A stretch of DNA of 64,000 nucleotides, from NCBI RefSeq assembly GCF_964199755.1, contig NC_133900.1, forward strand, positions 16,817,201 to 16,881,200, given 5' to 3'. Shown piece by piece: positions 1 through 11,600 of this stretch. This stretch comes from Larus michahellis. Taxonomy: Eukaryota > Chordata > Aves > Charadriiformes > Laridae. The stretch's first letter is position 1. Every line of letters begins with the position of its first letter. The notes beneath the pieces are model-generated. The model was not told the DNA's origin and ran no database searches. It saw only the letters and a program-made list of their open reading frames with translations. The position numbers and the translations under genes are program-made.

Positions 1-963
1 GCTTTCCTTCTCCCCCTTTTTCCCTGTTTCCCACATAGTCGTATTTTTGTGTGTATCTTGTCACAGAGTGTTACCATAGTATTGCTTTTCCCAGAAGTGC
101 TGCTGCAACTTCTTTTCCTTCGCATTCTTTAGATTTGGTTAGTCCTTACGCTTTTTCACAGTCAGCATTGCTGATAAGAGCGATTAAAAAAAAATCTGTT
201 CTCAAAGTAAGCTAATACCTTTTAGGGTCATATAAAATCAAGTCTATTAGCTTACTTTATAAATAAGTAATAAAAAAGTGCTGGTAACAATATGAAGTGG
301 TGGATAGAAAAGCAGCATGTCAAACAGCACATTCATGCCGTATTTGCTACGTGTCCTACAGTAAGAGAAGAAATTTCTAGCTGGAAGGACTTAATACTAG
401 GGAGCCGCTGAGCAGAGAGAGATTCTCCTGATCCAGATTATTTTTGTGGCTTCTCATCCTGAGGAAAATTTTCCCCTTGTTTCCAAACTCAAAATGTCTA
501 TTATAAAGAAATGCATGTAGCAAACCATGCTGTCAGAACAAAAGAAACAATCAAATGCTATTCTAGGCTTGTTTGTTTCTTAGAGGGTTGAAATGGTACT
601 TAGTGGTATTTTAGTTAATGATATCAGACATTTAAAAAAGGTCTAATAGCAAATTTTCTGTAGCTTTTCTTAACCAAAAGCTACTCTAAAATTCAGGGAG
701 GGGTTTAAAAAAAGCCCCTGACAGAAGCCTGAGTCAAAGTAGCAGTAGGAAATCTGGGACATCATTTGAACTGTAAAATGATGTTTGCCTTGAAGAACAT
801 TCTACTTGCTTATTCAGCAAATACTGAGTTTTGTCTTCCATTTGCATGTATCTCCTTTAAACTTGTTCCTGATTTCCTACTTTTTTAGCAATGACTTTTC
901 TTTTTAACTTGATGCAAGCTGATTCAATCTTTCTAATCTATACTCTGCTTTTACACTTTCCAG
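1..963. other. Noncoding stretch at left edge
   Basis: AT-rich sequence with no open frame or exon-like segment that I can support. From synteny it is probably an MGARP intron or the gap between NDUFC1 and MGARP. The last 25 bases form a pyrimidine-rich tract ending in CAG, which serves as the acceptor of the candidate exon that follows. Confidence 0.5.
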
Positions 964-1250
964 CCTAAAATACAAGGGAAATCTCTTTCCAAACCCGAGG
1001 AAGTTAAATACAAACAAAGGACAGTCGTTCACCATTGCGTACCTTGCAGCCTACCTTGGGATGACTTTATGCCTTCTATTGTAAAACTCCATACTTGTGA
1101 GACTTTAAAAGAACTACCTATGTTTGCAAGGCCAAACCATATTGAGCTTATTACTGAATCTGCTTTGTGGAAGGCAGTTCTGAGTTTGAGAAGCTGGCTG
1201 TTCTGAATGAATGCACTCTATATTTGACTGTCCAATAAAGTGTTCTGAAT
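964..1250 (+). other. Candidate 3' terminal exon with poly(A) signal
   Basis: A good acceptor (TTTTACACTTTCCAG) is followed by an open frame of 80 codons ending in TGA at 1204-1206. An AATAAA at 1234-1239 and a GT-rich stretch after about 1270 follow closely. Together this is the layout of a last exon. The frame resembles no protein I recognise. A shorter hydrophobic frame overlaps it, so the coding frame, if any, is undecided. It could be an alternative MGARP end, the 3' end of an upstream same-strand gene such as NDUFC1, or chance. An 80-codon run is not rare at this base composition. Confidence 0.3.
1234..1239 (+). terminator. Canonical poly(A) signal AATAAA
   Basis: AATAAA lies 28 bases after the stop codon of the candidate terminal exon and is followed by T/GT-rich sequence (TCTGTTCTTTGTGT). 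This is the usual cleavage and polyadenylation context in vertebrates. Confidence 0.4.
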
Positions 1251-2731
1251 GCTGAGCTTGGCTATTAGTCTGTTCTTTGTGTAATCAATTTAGTTGTTTT
1301 TTTTTAAATATATCATTCTCTTAAAGGGACATGATCAGGTTGCGTAACACAAAGCTTTGATTTTTACTAAGCAATGAATAGACTTGTGTTTAAACCTGAA
1401 CACAAAAAGATAGGCTTGCACTAGCATAAGAAAGCCAAGAATTAAAATTAAGCTGTTTAGTTTTTAAACAGATACAAAAGAATAAAATAAATCCTGACTA
1501 TGTCTCTTTAAGCTTTCCTCTCCTTTCTATTCTCACTTAGTTTGTACTGTATTACAAGTTTTATTTCCAGTTCTATTTTTTCACGTGGTGAGTTGGTTCT
1601 GGTGGTAAACTTACAACGAAAACTTGGTATATAACTTTCTTTTGTTAACTTGATCCTAGTGCATGTTTGCATGGTGATTGCATCTTTGTTGCTTTGTGCT
1701 GTTAGTTTTTAATGACTTTCTCAGCTGAGTTTGGAGTAATGCATGATTGGGAAACACTGTTTTTTTTCATATTCTAAGGAGTCTGACCTACAGCAGCGTA
1801 GACAAGTCTTTTAAAGACAGCTGGGACTTGTAAAAGGAAAATATTCAGTCCTAAGTGGTCATATTTCCTGTAAAGCGAATGCTGACCACTTAAAATTACC
1901 AAGTTATTTTCTTACTTATTTACACCTGGTTTCAGTAAGGGTCCCCTGTTTTATTCTGCCTTACAGACCTTATCTTTCTTACTTGAGTGCTACGGCTCTT
2001 GCAGCGGTCACAGTGCATTCAGTATAGCTTTAAATAAAGCAGGGTGACTGGGGACAGCAGAGTACCTGTGGCAGCGTAGACCTAAGAGATGGCACAAAAC
2101 CCATCTGGAAACTAATCACTTGTTGGGCTTGGCATTGTCGTAGCTGTCACCCACCAAGTTAGCCACCTTGAAAATACCCCTGCGCAAACTGAATGCACAT
2201 CTTGGCTTGCAGTACTTCTAAGCTGTGAGCTTGATGGATGATAAACTCCGTAAGAGCTTCTAAGTATGGTAGCAAATGCTTTGTTCCCAGTGCGGTAATT
2301 CCACTGCTGCGTGCGAACTGGACAAGACTCCAGCTCCCCGTGACACCCGTGAGTGCGTTATCACTGGCCCTTTCAGCAGAGCAGGTTTGGAGCAATGCTC
2401 GGTGGGGTCCTTTTTTATCCTTCCCTGCACTCCGACCTTTTGCAGTCACTTGCTTTAAGCCACAGTTTCTTTTCTTATTACACTGAAGCAGTTACAAAAC
2501 TCGGTAATCAAGAATATGGTTTCCTCATCTTGTAAACATCTTTTTTGGTGCCACATTAGACAATATGGGGGGATTAATTATTGATTTATTGACATTGTTT
2601 GTAAATTCTGATCTGAAAGTTTAGTTTGATATTTTAAATTTAGAAGAGGATGATAGTTAAAAGTAGTTGGTGAATTTGTATTGCATGCATGCACTTTACT
2701 TTCTTTATTGTATTAAATAAATCCTTAAAAG
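1251..2731. other. Noncoding stretch, probably MGARP intron
   Basis: AT-rich sequence without a supported exon. Short overlapping frames at 2159-2535 on both strands have no recognisable composition and look like chance. The MGARP exon carrying the predicted transmembrane segment was not found here and is presumably before the window. Confidence 0.5.
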
Positions 2732-2965
2732 GTGATGAAGAAGAGACAGCTGAAGTCCCTGAAGCAGAGACAGCCACGGAAGAGGCTGATGTAGCAGCTG
2801 CGGCTGGACCTACAGCACAGGATGAGAGTGCTGGGGTGTCCCCAGAAACTGGAGGGGAGACCGACTTACCGGCTCCAGATGCACCCCCTGCTGTGGAGGA
2901 AGCACAGCAGGAAGCTGATGCTAATTTGGAAGTTGCTGCAAATTCAGAAGCTGCTGCAGTGCAAG
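2732..2965 (+). CDS. MGARP: MGARP, acidic Glu/Ala-rich exon
   Basis: This internal exon of 234 bases (78 codons, phase 1 at both ends) encodes a low-complexity acidic stretch. It is dominated by Glu, Ala, Pro and Thr and begins GDEEETAEVPEAE. MGARP (HUMMR/OSAP) is a vertebrate mitochondrial outer-membrane protein linked to mitochondrial transport and steroidogenic tissue, with a long acidic C-terminal tail. The N-terminal membrane anchor is not in the window. The assignment rests on composition, on position just before ELF2 on the same strand, and on the ending SEAAAVQG if the frame is read past the exon, which resembles the mammalian C-terminus as I remember it. The acceptor is AAAAG at 2727-2731 with a weak pyrimidine tract. 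The donor is CAAG|GTTAAC. If the donor is not used, translation stops at TAA 2968-2970. Confidence 0.68.
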
Positions 2966-2970
2966 GTTAA
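2966..2970 (+). promoter_or_regulatory. MGARP: 5' splice site overlapping an in-frame stop
   Basis: The donor GTTAAC begins at 2966. Read in frame without splicing, the same bases complete Gly (GGT, 2965-2967) and then stop (TAA, 2968-2970). The choice between splicing and reading through therefore chooses between a QG-ending short tail and a longer tail encoded by the exons at 17.4 and 18.3 kb. Confidence 0.6.
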
Positions 2971-3471
2971 CTTATGAATGCAGTTTTTGTGTGTGTGTGT
3001 TGTGGGTTCTTAAAACTCTGCCTCTTACTACAGAACAAACATCAGTATTCCTGATGGATTTTGTCCTGCAGTGAAAACTGATCCAGGTGTTACCTTGACA
3101 TATCATGAGCATAAGGTAATTAAGTTTATTAAATCAGTGTCTCTTGAAGCATGCTGCCTGTGGCACCAGTTACTGTCTAAAACCAGTAGAATGAAAAGTT
3201 TATTTTACTACCCCATTCTATTTTTCCTTCTGTAAGATCTTCTATTAAGGTGAGCATGTAATGTGATCGGTTAAACAGTTGTTTCAGTGACCTGGTTCTT
3301 AAGGATTTGTTAACGAATCTAAACACTATTTCAGTGGCCTTTCCCAAGATACTCACACTAAATAATTACAGCTGTTCTGTCAATGCAACTTCAACGGAAT
3401 CCTGCATAGCAACCAAAATGTTGTCATGATCCCAGTGTTAAGGACATACTAGGCTCAAAATTTCAAAATTC

Positions 3472-3477
3472 AATAAA
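3472..3477 (+). terminator. MGARP: Possible poly(A) signal for short MGARP form
   Basis: AATAAA lies about 500 bases after the unspliced stop at 2970. It could end a transcript that retains the stop, giving a 3' UTR of about 0.5 kb. No strong GT-rich element is obvious directly after it, so use is uncertain. Confidence 0.3.
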
Positions 3478-5054
3478 ACGTCAAATTGGTATTAAACACT
3501 TAAATCAATTAGTAGCTACGTATTCAGTATTTTGAACTATCAGGGTGTTTGGAATATTTTGGTTTACTGTCTGTTTAAAAAAAATCACAATAATACAAAT
3601 GCAAACTGATCCATAAATTGCACAAAATATGGGATTATAATTTAATGTGATTTTTTAGCAATTTTTTCTTTTTTTTTTTTTATTCACTGTTAACCTGTGA
3701 GGATAGAGCAATGGCTCATCCTCATACCTCTTGGTTTGTTCAGCTAAAGTGGGAAGGGACACACATAAAGCAATTGCAATTTCTCCGTTGATAGGAAAGC
3801 AGAAAACATTGGCCTCGTGTCTTCAGTTAAACAAACAAACAAACAAACCCACAAAAAACTTGCCAGCCTATCATGAAAGAGAAACTTCACCCTAATCCTT
3901 GGTTTGGAAGGGAAGATGTCAGTGTGGCTGTAGCAAGTATGAAAACCACTGAAGCCGTTTTCAGCTTGAAATCTTTACTGCACACCTATGTTTGACTTCC
4001 TTTGAGAAAACAAACATCTACTTGAGAGGATATCTCTAAAACATAGGTCAAACTGGGATTAGAAGTGTTTTGACTGCTAGTCCATGGGAGGTTATCATAG
4101 TACCTTGAAAGGTATTGGCAGATTCCGGAATTATTTTTGCCTTTTTCCTTGGTGACTCCAGTGAGGAATGATGCATCTTAATTGCCTTTTTAACAAATGA
4201 ACTTGAGAAATGGGGCAGCGCTTCAAATAGCTGACTTTTGCGAAAGGTCTAGGTGTGAATGGGATTTTAAATCATGTGTGAATAGCTCCCACGCTTGTTT
4301 GCAAAACAATCTGTTACAAATAACATTTTAAAACAATACTTGGTCCAACATGCTAAAGGTAATATAGCTAATATAAAGGAGAAGTAAGTATATTTGTAAT
4401 GAGTATTACTGTTTACATATAAAAAATATTTCTAAGGTATTAGTTAAAACACACATAAAATATTTATAAGGTAGTAGTTAAAATAGTTAAAAGTAGAGCC
4501 TTCAAAATGTCCATTTCTATGTAATATTTAGACGATTTCATTTGGAAGGGAGGTAGTCTGTTATACGTTAAAGTTATTGAATTAGAGATGTTAAGAGATA
4601 CAGGGTGTTTTAAAATGTCCTGCAGTGTTTAGCTCTGTTGCTCTACAGAGCAATTCCAAAATTTCCCTTTAAGGAGTGGACACTTGCTTGTATGTAGAAG
4701 TGGTTGAATATTCCTTTCACAATGCTTATCTAGAAATACTTGGTAATTGTTGGATAGGGTAGGATCTTCCGTATGTAAAATATTCCTGCTGCTCTATTGA
4801 AGAGGAAGCAGCCAGGATCTTCCCTGAGAGGTGTTGTGCATCAGTAGATTAAGTCTGAGAATATAATTCTAGACACGACGACTTCATGTAGTTAGTGGTT
4901 ACTATTTTGTAAGATGAAATATGTCTTGTAACTGTTAGTTACTTCTGGTGTTGACTGAAAATGGATGTGCTAATTAGAAATTGATTTCTTAGATCTATTT
5001 TCTCTGGCAACTTACTTCCTGAAGAAAGTCAGGAGGTCATCCTGGGAGTCAAAG

Positions 5055-5601
5055 GGAGGTCATCCTCCCCCTCTACTTTGCCTTGGTGAGGCCGCACCTG
5101 GAGTACTGTGTCCAGTTCTGTGCTCCCCGGTTCAAGAAGGACAGGGAACTGCTGGAGAGGGTGCAGCAGAGAGCTACCGAGATGATTAGGGGACTGAAAC
5201 ACCTCTCTTATGAGGAAAGACTGAGGGATTTGGGTCTCTTCAGTCTGGAAAAAAGACAGCTGAGGGGGGATCTTATCAACACTTATAAATACTTAAAGGG
5301 TGGGTGTCAGGAGGATGGGGCCAGGCTCTTTTCAGTGGTGCCCGGGGACAGGACAAGAGGTAATGGGCACAAACTCGAGCATAGGAAGTTCCACCTAAAC
5401 ATGAGGAGGAACTTCTTTACTTTGAGGGTGGCAGAGCCCTGGCACAGGCTGCCCAGAGAGGTGGTGGAGTCTCCCAACTCTGGAGACGTTCAAAACCCGC
5501 CTGGACGCGTTCCTGTGCAACCTGCTCTAGGGGACCCTGCTCTGGCAGGGGGGTTGGACTAGAGGGTCTCCAGAGGTCCCTTCTAACCCTATGATTCTAT
5601 G
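5055..5601 (+). mobile_element. CR1 LINE, 5'-truncated, + orientation
   Basis: This is the 3' end of a chicken-repeat-1 non-LTR retrotransposon. Translation gives the C-terminal part of the ORF2 reverse transcriptase, with hallmark segments [35 protein letters not shown] and DRTRGNG, followed by a short 3' UTR ending CCTATGATTCTATGG. The family usually ends in tandem ATTCTATG-like 8-mers, and severe 5' truncation is typical. The reading frame is open for most of its length. It breaks near 5470-5490, where the usual ESP-LE-F-RLD segment is shifted by an indel, so the copy is dead but fairly young compared with the other two CR1 tails here. Confidence 0.95.
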
Positions 5602-8600
5602 GAAACAGCATTAGAACAGCACTTCTGTAACATTGATATTTATAAGAGATTCTAAGCATCGTTTCAGGTATCCTCTGTCGAATCTTGCTGCAGGGATTAT
5701 TCTTTGCTGTGGGGTAAAGCTGGTGGGAGCAAACCTGTGGGATAGAAAATTGTTGAGAAACTTCTGCATGTTGTTTCAGCCCTCTTCCTTCCAACCTCTA
5801 ATCAAGATATCGCATATTATCTGAAGCATTTCATATCAGGCAGCAGAAGCTGTACTTCCCCTCAGTAATTACTGGTGTCTAGAGCCAGGGAGTGTTCTCC
5901 CTGCTGTGGCGTTGCCTGATCTCTTTGGTGTTTCTGGGATGTTGAAACTTGCTTCTGAGAGCAGTTATCTCATGCCAGTGGTCAGCAGTGGAGACTGTTG
6001 TAAATAACTGTTCGTAACAGGTGTGTCTCAGTCAAGGGTGAACCCTACGGATCTCCTAAGCAGTTCACATGAGGTTACCCCATCGGGGCTGTGTCCCGCT
6101 GTGACTGCCCTGTAACCGGAGTCCTGCCCGGGGAGGCTGCAGAGGCTCCTGCCGCCAGGTCACCTTAGCGCTTGGCTGCTCCTCTCCTCCAGGTCCCATC
6201 TGCAGCACAACAGCATGACTGCTGAAGCGGTTCTTCCCTCGCATCTCCGAGGAATTGACGGGGGCCTCTGGCCCTTGATCATGTCAAGGGTTTAACAAGC
6301 AGCACGTGGTCTCGCACGCACAAGCTTAAACCAGTACCCCTTTCCTTCAAGCTAGGCAAAAGCTGGTTTCCACTGGCGTAATACTTGAAATATAAGCTGA
6401 TGGCATTTTGATTCAAAAGTTTGCTGCTCTCTATGAACCACTCTGTTCAGTGCGTACCTGCAGTCAACAGCTATTTGTGTTTTTTTAAAAAGTAATTTTA
6501 TAATTAAAATCCCTTTCAATTTTGTATTTAACCATTCTCGTCATCTGTGTTCTCCCTGTTTAGAGGCGAAAAAAGTGTATCTACATTTTTACTGAAGTAG
6601 AGAATTATTTTTCTTTCAGAACTGCCAAGGGAAATGCAGGCTTACTTTGAAAAAGAACACTTATTCAAATAACTTTTGTTAGTTTCGTTGGTAGCTTGAT
6701 GTTACTTCTGCAGATGAAGGTGCAAGTATTATTATTGTTACCTCTGCTTTTTCAAATGCAATTGTTTCTTTTAATCTATAAGGCTTTCTGTAATATGTTT
6801 GGAAGTGAAAGGTGCTAATGGATGTTTGTTTCCAGCTCCAGTATATGTACATATGTATATAGATAACACAAATGTGTGATTCTACATGGATGTGCAAAGA
6901 AACCCCAAAACCAAACCAAAACACCCCCACACCCTTGGAGGTAGGTACTTAATTAGGGTAATTTTCAATTTTCAAAAGTTAATTACAGTTGTAACTGGCT
7001 GGAATTTTCTCCTTGCCTCAACTTAAGCAATTTATAACCCATTACTGGTATCTGGAATTCTGTAAAATACTGGTGCCAAAAAAAAATGTTCTGTGGATGT
7101 AACTCTTTTCCCAAGGTTTTAGCTTCCTCTGAGTTCTAGTTTTCTGTACCTTTTATTACATGAGCTGTTGCGCTGTCACTCTTGGTTACTGCCTGATGCT
7201 GCTAAGTTTCCTGCTGTTCTCCTTCTACTGTACTCTGTCTGGGGACCATAAATTAAGATCGATTAGTCTTCAGATAGAACAAATGCTGTAAAATGCACAG
7301 ACTGGCAAGCTGCTGTTTGGATTAGGCAGTGTGGTTGCATCTGTGATTTTTAGTTTTTGGATTGCCGCTAGAAACTTTTCTCCAAATCTAGTATTGAGGC
7401 TTGATGTTTAGGCGTTATCAACTGGAACAGCAAAACCAATTAGCCCAAAACTGTGCTTTCTTGGACTCTTGAGTTCTGTAGCATAAGTTCTCTTCTAATT
7501 TTGTAAGTATTGAAGGACATGGTCTCTTCTCTGTTATTTCAAACACCATTTGAGTGAGTAATGAGGTTTGGGGAGGATTAATGTGTGAATATGCCAGAGT
7601 TCTCTATGCTAAGCTCGGAATGGCATTACAATGCCAGTTGTCTGCAGCCTAGAGAAACAAATACAGGCTGCGCTGGGCAGGACTTTTGCTGACCCGATCA
7701 CACAGTGATGCCAACTGGACAAAAACACCCAACGTGGTCAGTGTACATTGTTTTTGCTTGGTAAGTTACCAAACTCTGGGTGCGTATTCAAATGCTCTGG
7801 CACTGGGAGTATTTTGAAGATTGCCGAAAAGTCCTCAAAGTCATTTGCAATTGCTCATACTTGGAGGCTTTCAGAATGACATTGCTCGGCAGAACAAACA
7901 CATCCTTCTAGGCCTTTGTTTGTGTGAGATGGAGGAAGGCGGAAAAGCTGCGCGACCTACAGCTCTTTGAAGCCTTAGGTGCTGGGGTAAGACGCAGCGT
8001 GGATAGGGCTGGACAGACCTCATCCCTTATGATTATACCACTTGTTTGCACTTGGACCTTGTGAAAATAATTACACTTTTTTTTTTTTTTTTACTCAACC
8101 TCACTTGAATAGATCAGAAACATCTCAGATTATTCTCAATCTCCTCTTAGAGGATTTTTTTCTCTTCATTGATTGTGGTAGACTAAGCTGGCTAAATTAG
8201 GCTCTAGAAAGTTGAATTATGTGAATATTATCCTCCTGGGGAAGTATCCGTATCTGTGGAACTTCTGTTGGGTATTTCTGCTTCGCATTTATCATTTTCT
8301 GTCTGTCCCTTGAGCTGCTGCGTTTGTCTTTCATCTCTCTGCCATACACTGGCCACTAGTCTCTTCTCTCTTCCTCCTGTTTTTCTTCCATAAAACAGAG
8401 CTTATAGATGAGTCATCGTGGCATAACTGGAAAATCTCTGTAGGAAGAATGTGAACAATATTTAGAAAAGACTTTTGTAAAACTTGTGAGCATCTGAAGA
8501 CGCAAGTTGGTAGATGGAGAGACTGTTTGGTTTTGAACACCCTAGCTGAAAAGAGAATTTTACAGTATTCACGGGGCTGGGGGGCGGGGGGGGGAAGATT

Positions 8601-11600
8601 CCAGTAAAATGGAAAAAAACCCTAGAACGTCCCAGTTAAGAGTGCAAACAAGTAAGTGGGGGAGAACTACATAAAATAACTGTCTTCCTATTTGTCTATT
8701 GTAGAAGAAGGGGACAAGTAGCTTTTAAAAAAAAATTAAAGCTGGTAAAAGGACATGAAGTGAATAATGCCTAAATGATTGTGACTATTGAGGAGAAAAT
8801 GGACTTACTGCTTTCTGCTAATAAAATATTTATACCTCATTGTCAAGACTTAAAAAGAATCCTAAAATAACTTTATTTCTTTAAATTGGAAGGCAAGAAC
8901 TCACTTTGGTCAACAAAAACTGTTCGCACTTACTTTACCTTAAGTAACATTACCTGTGTTACTTGAAAAATTTCTCTAAATACAGCATGCAAAGGAATAC
9001 TTTAGAGAAAATGGCAAGAGGGACTCCTTTCTGTTCTCCTGCAGTGGCGGTTCAAACCAGAATGGTAACGATGGGGATTTTTATATTAATTTTTGGGCAG
9101 TGTTTCTCATTGCAGAGAGAAACATCCTTTTCAGAAAACAACACCCTGAACTTTGGTTGCTCCTTTGAAAACAATGTAAGTGGGTAAAACTTGGTGCATT
9201 ACTTTGTATGAAGAGTATTGAAGAAAATGCCTGACCTTTTAATTAAAAGGTTTTTTACAACTCCTGAAAGATTTCATACGTCAAATTATTAGTGCATTTT
9301 CATATATGCTGTGTATGTTAACTAGTTTTTGTTGTGATCCATTCCAGTCAGTGGCTAGATGTTTAAAACAACCGACCAAACACAACGGGAATTGCTTCTC
9401 ATTGCTACAAATCCTTGGTACAGAATAAAAACTGATACGCTGGAAATTATATGAGGTATTATAAACTCTTCTAGGTTAATGTGGTATGCAGTGTTATGCT
9501 TTTATTCTGACCGTTACAGGCATCTCTGGATTTTATTTTTTTTTTTCATCATCCATTGTAGAATAAGCTCTCTTGAAGCGAGTCTTCTGGTCATTAGTAT
9601 GAACTAGCGAGGCTTTTCTTAGGAACTAGTGACCTACCTTAGGCACAAACAACCTGTGAAATGTTTGGTTGAAAGAAGTTGTGTCTTTTCTTGCTGCATG
9701 GAGTGAAGAAAAAACTTGTTTTCTTAAAAATGTGCTTCATAATGTCATGGTTTAGGCTCTCAGCTGGACCTCATGGATTTTTCTCTGGATTACAAAAAGA
9801 AAAAGTTGTCATATTTTTATAGTGGCAGGATTATTAGAAATCTCAGCCTTCCTTTGTTCATCGGTTTCTCAAAGACTCTGGGGCTCTGGTTCAGGTTTAA
9901 CTTACGGAATAGCTGAAATGCCAAAGGGAGAAACATCCCAAGGCCCGTGGGCTCTGGTGAGGTATTGCCAGGTAGGAAAGCTGAGCCTGCCTTCGTGCCG
10001 CCTCCAAACAACTGGGTGGTCGGGCCAGGGCAGTTCCACAAACAACTTCTTGAGAGCAATGTGGGCTTTGGCAATCACCAGCCACTAGTTCCTGTCCTGT
10101 GCGTTGAAGGAACTGATAGGACTGAAAAATAATTGGTGATTTTCTCAATAATTATCAGTTCCCTGATTTGTTTTAGCATGTAGAGCCGAGAGGTTTATTT
10201 TTCCCTGTCTGAAGCTGAAGTGCTGAATTCAGTGTCGGAGAGAGGTGTTGGTCTGTGGTTAAGCATCCAGTAGATTCTTTTCCTTTTAAAACCCAATGTT
10301 TAAGCATTAAGTGTTCTTTCTTTCTGAAGAAATGGATAACTTGCTCTAGCTGGTTATAATTTTAAATGGTCACTGAATAAAATGCCAGTGAGCAGAGGCA
10401 GAGCATTTCAAGTAGTCCTGAGGGATGTTCCTGGTGCTTGGGATGTTCCTGGTGGGTATCTCTGCAAGCCCTCTGTGCTGAGTTCCCTGTGTTTTCCTGG
10501 CCAATGAAGCCCGAAGCACCTGCTCACTTTACAGGGGCATATGCACAGTTTTGCCGGTTTTGCCCCAAGTTGACTTGGTGATAGTTACTTCCCCCTCTCT
10601 CTGTTGCTGATGTGGATGATGGGGGAGTTGAGCCCCTGTAAGCGGAGGGAGGAGGTGCTGAACCCAAGTCAGCCATACCTGGGGTGGCAGGTGGCTTCTG
10701 AGGAAAGGAAGGAAGGGGACCTTAGCTGTCACCGCCACCGCAGGATTTAGATCAGAAGCCATTGTTTGAACGAACTTATTTTCTGTTTTCCTTAAAGCTG
10801 ACGATGGAACCAAAATATGTTAAGTTGGTCTTAAAGGCAATCACAGTTTCTTACTGCTACTGCTGTGTTCTCCCCTGGATTAGATCTGAGGGAGCCAGGT
10901 ATCCCCACCTGTTGTGCTCTATTTTACAGTCTTTCTCAAATATATTCTTGAATTATTTTCCAAACGTGGCAGAATTTGACTTTTATTTAAAAGTGAATTC
11001 TGTTATGAAAAGGAAAGGGAATTTTTTGCTCTGCCTGCCCTAACGTTTCAGGGGACATCCTGAGACCCTCGGTGGACCTTACTGAGAAGAAGCTTTATTT
11101 AAACAAAAGCATCACATTCCAGTGTGAGTAGTTCTCTGAAAGACTCTAAATTAAATACTGTTTCAGTTTTCAGAATTAAATTTGACTTCCCCCCTCCACC
11201 CCCGGCTTTGGAATTCGTATGTGACATTGGTTATGTTATAGACAGCTTGAAATATCAAAGCCTTGTTTGTACCCCAGCTTTGGTTTGTGTGCTCCAGGCA
11301 GATTCCATTTGTATTATGCTGGCTAACTTGTATTATTTTAGCTTTATAAAGCCAAATTCTTCTGCAAATAATATTTTTTAAAGTAATTGAACCTGACGTT
11401 CTGTATTACAGATACCAGCCTCATCTTGACTGCTTAAAAAAAAGTAATTCGTGGTATGAAGGGTACTGCTTTAAGTGAAATGCTTCGCTCAGAAAAGTGT
11501 ATTTTAAGATATCTTTAAAAATTGCAGGAAACCAGTGCCTGTTCAGATTTTTTTTTTGTGGCTGTTTCTAGCTGGAAATACCACTTTTTAAAATGAATCA

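Noticed and set aside
3072..3115. Exon-like 44-base segment (TTTGTCCTGCAG acceptor, AAG|GTAATT donor), open when entered in phase 1
   Set aside because: It would exit in phase 0, which does not fit the phase-1 exon at 17452, and its composition is not acidic. Probably chance splice-like sites.
6251..6266. GGAATTGACGGGGGCC, identical to a universal small-subunit rRNA core
   Set aside because: The match stops at 16 bases. Neither flank resembles rRNA, so it is not an rRNA gene or insertion.
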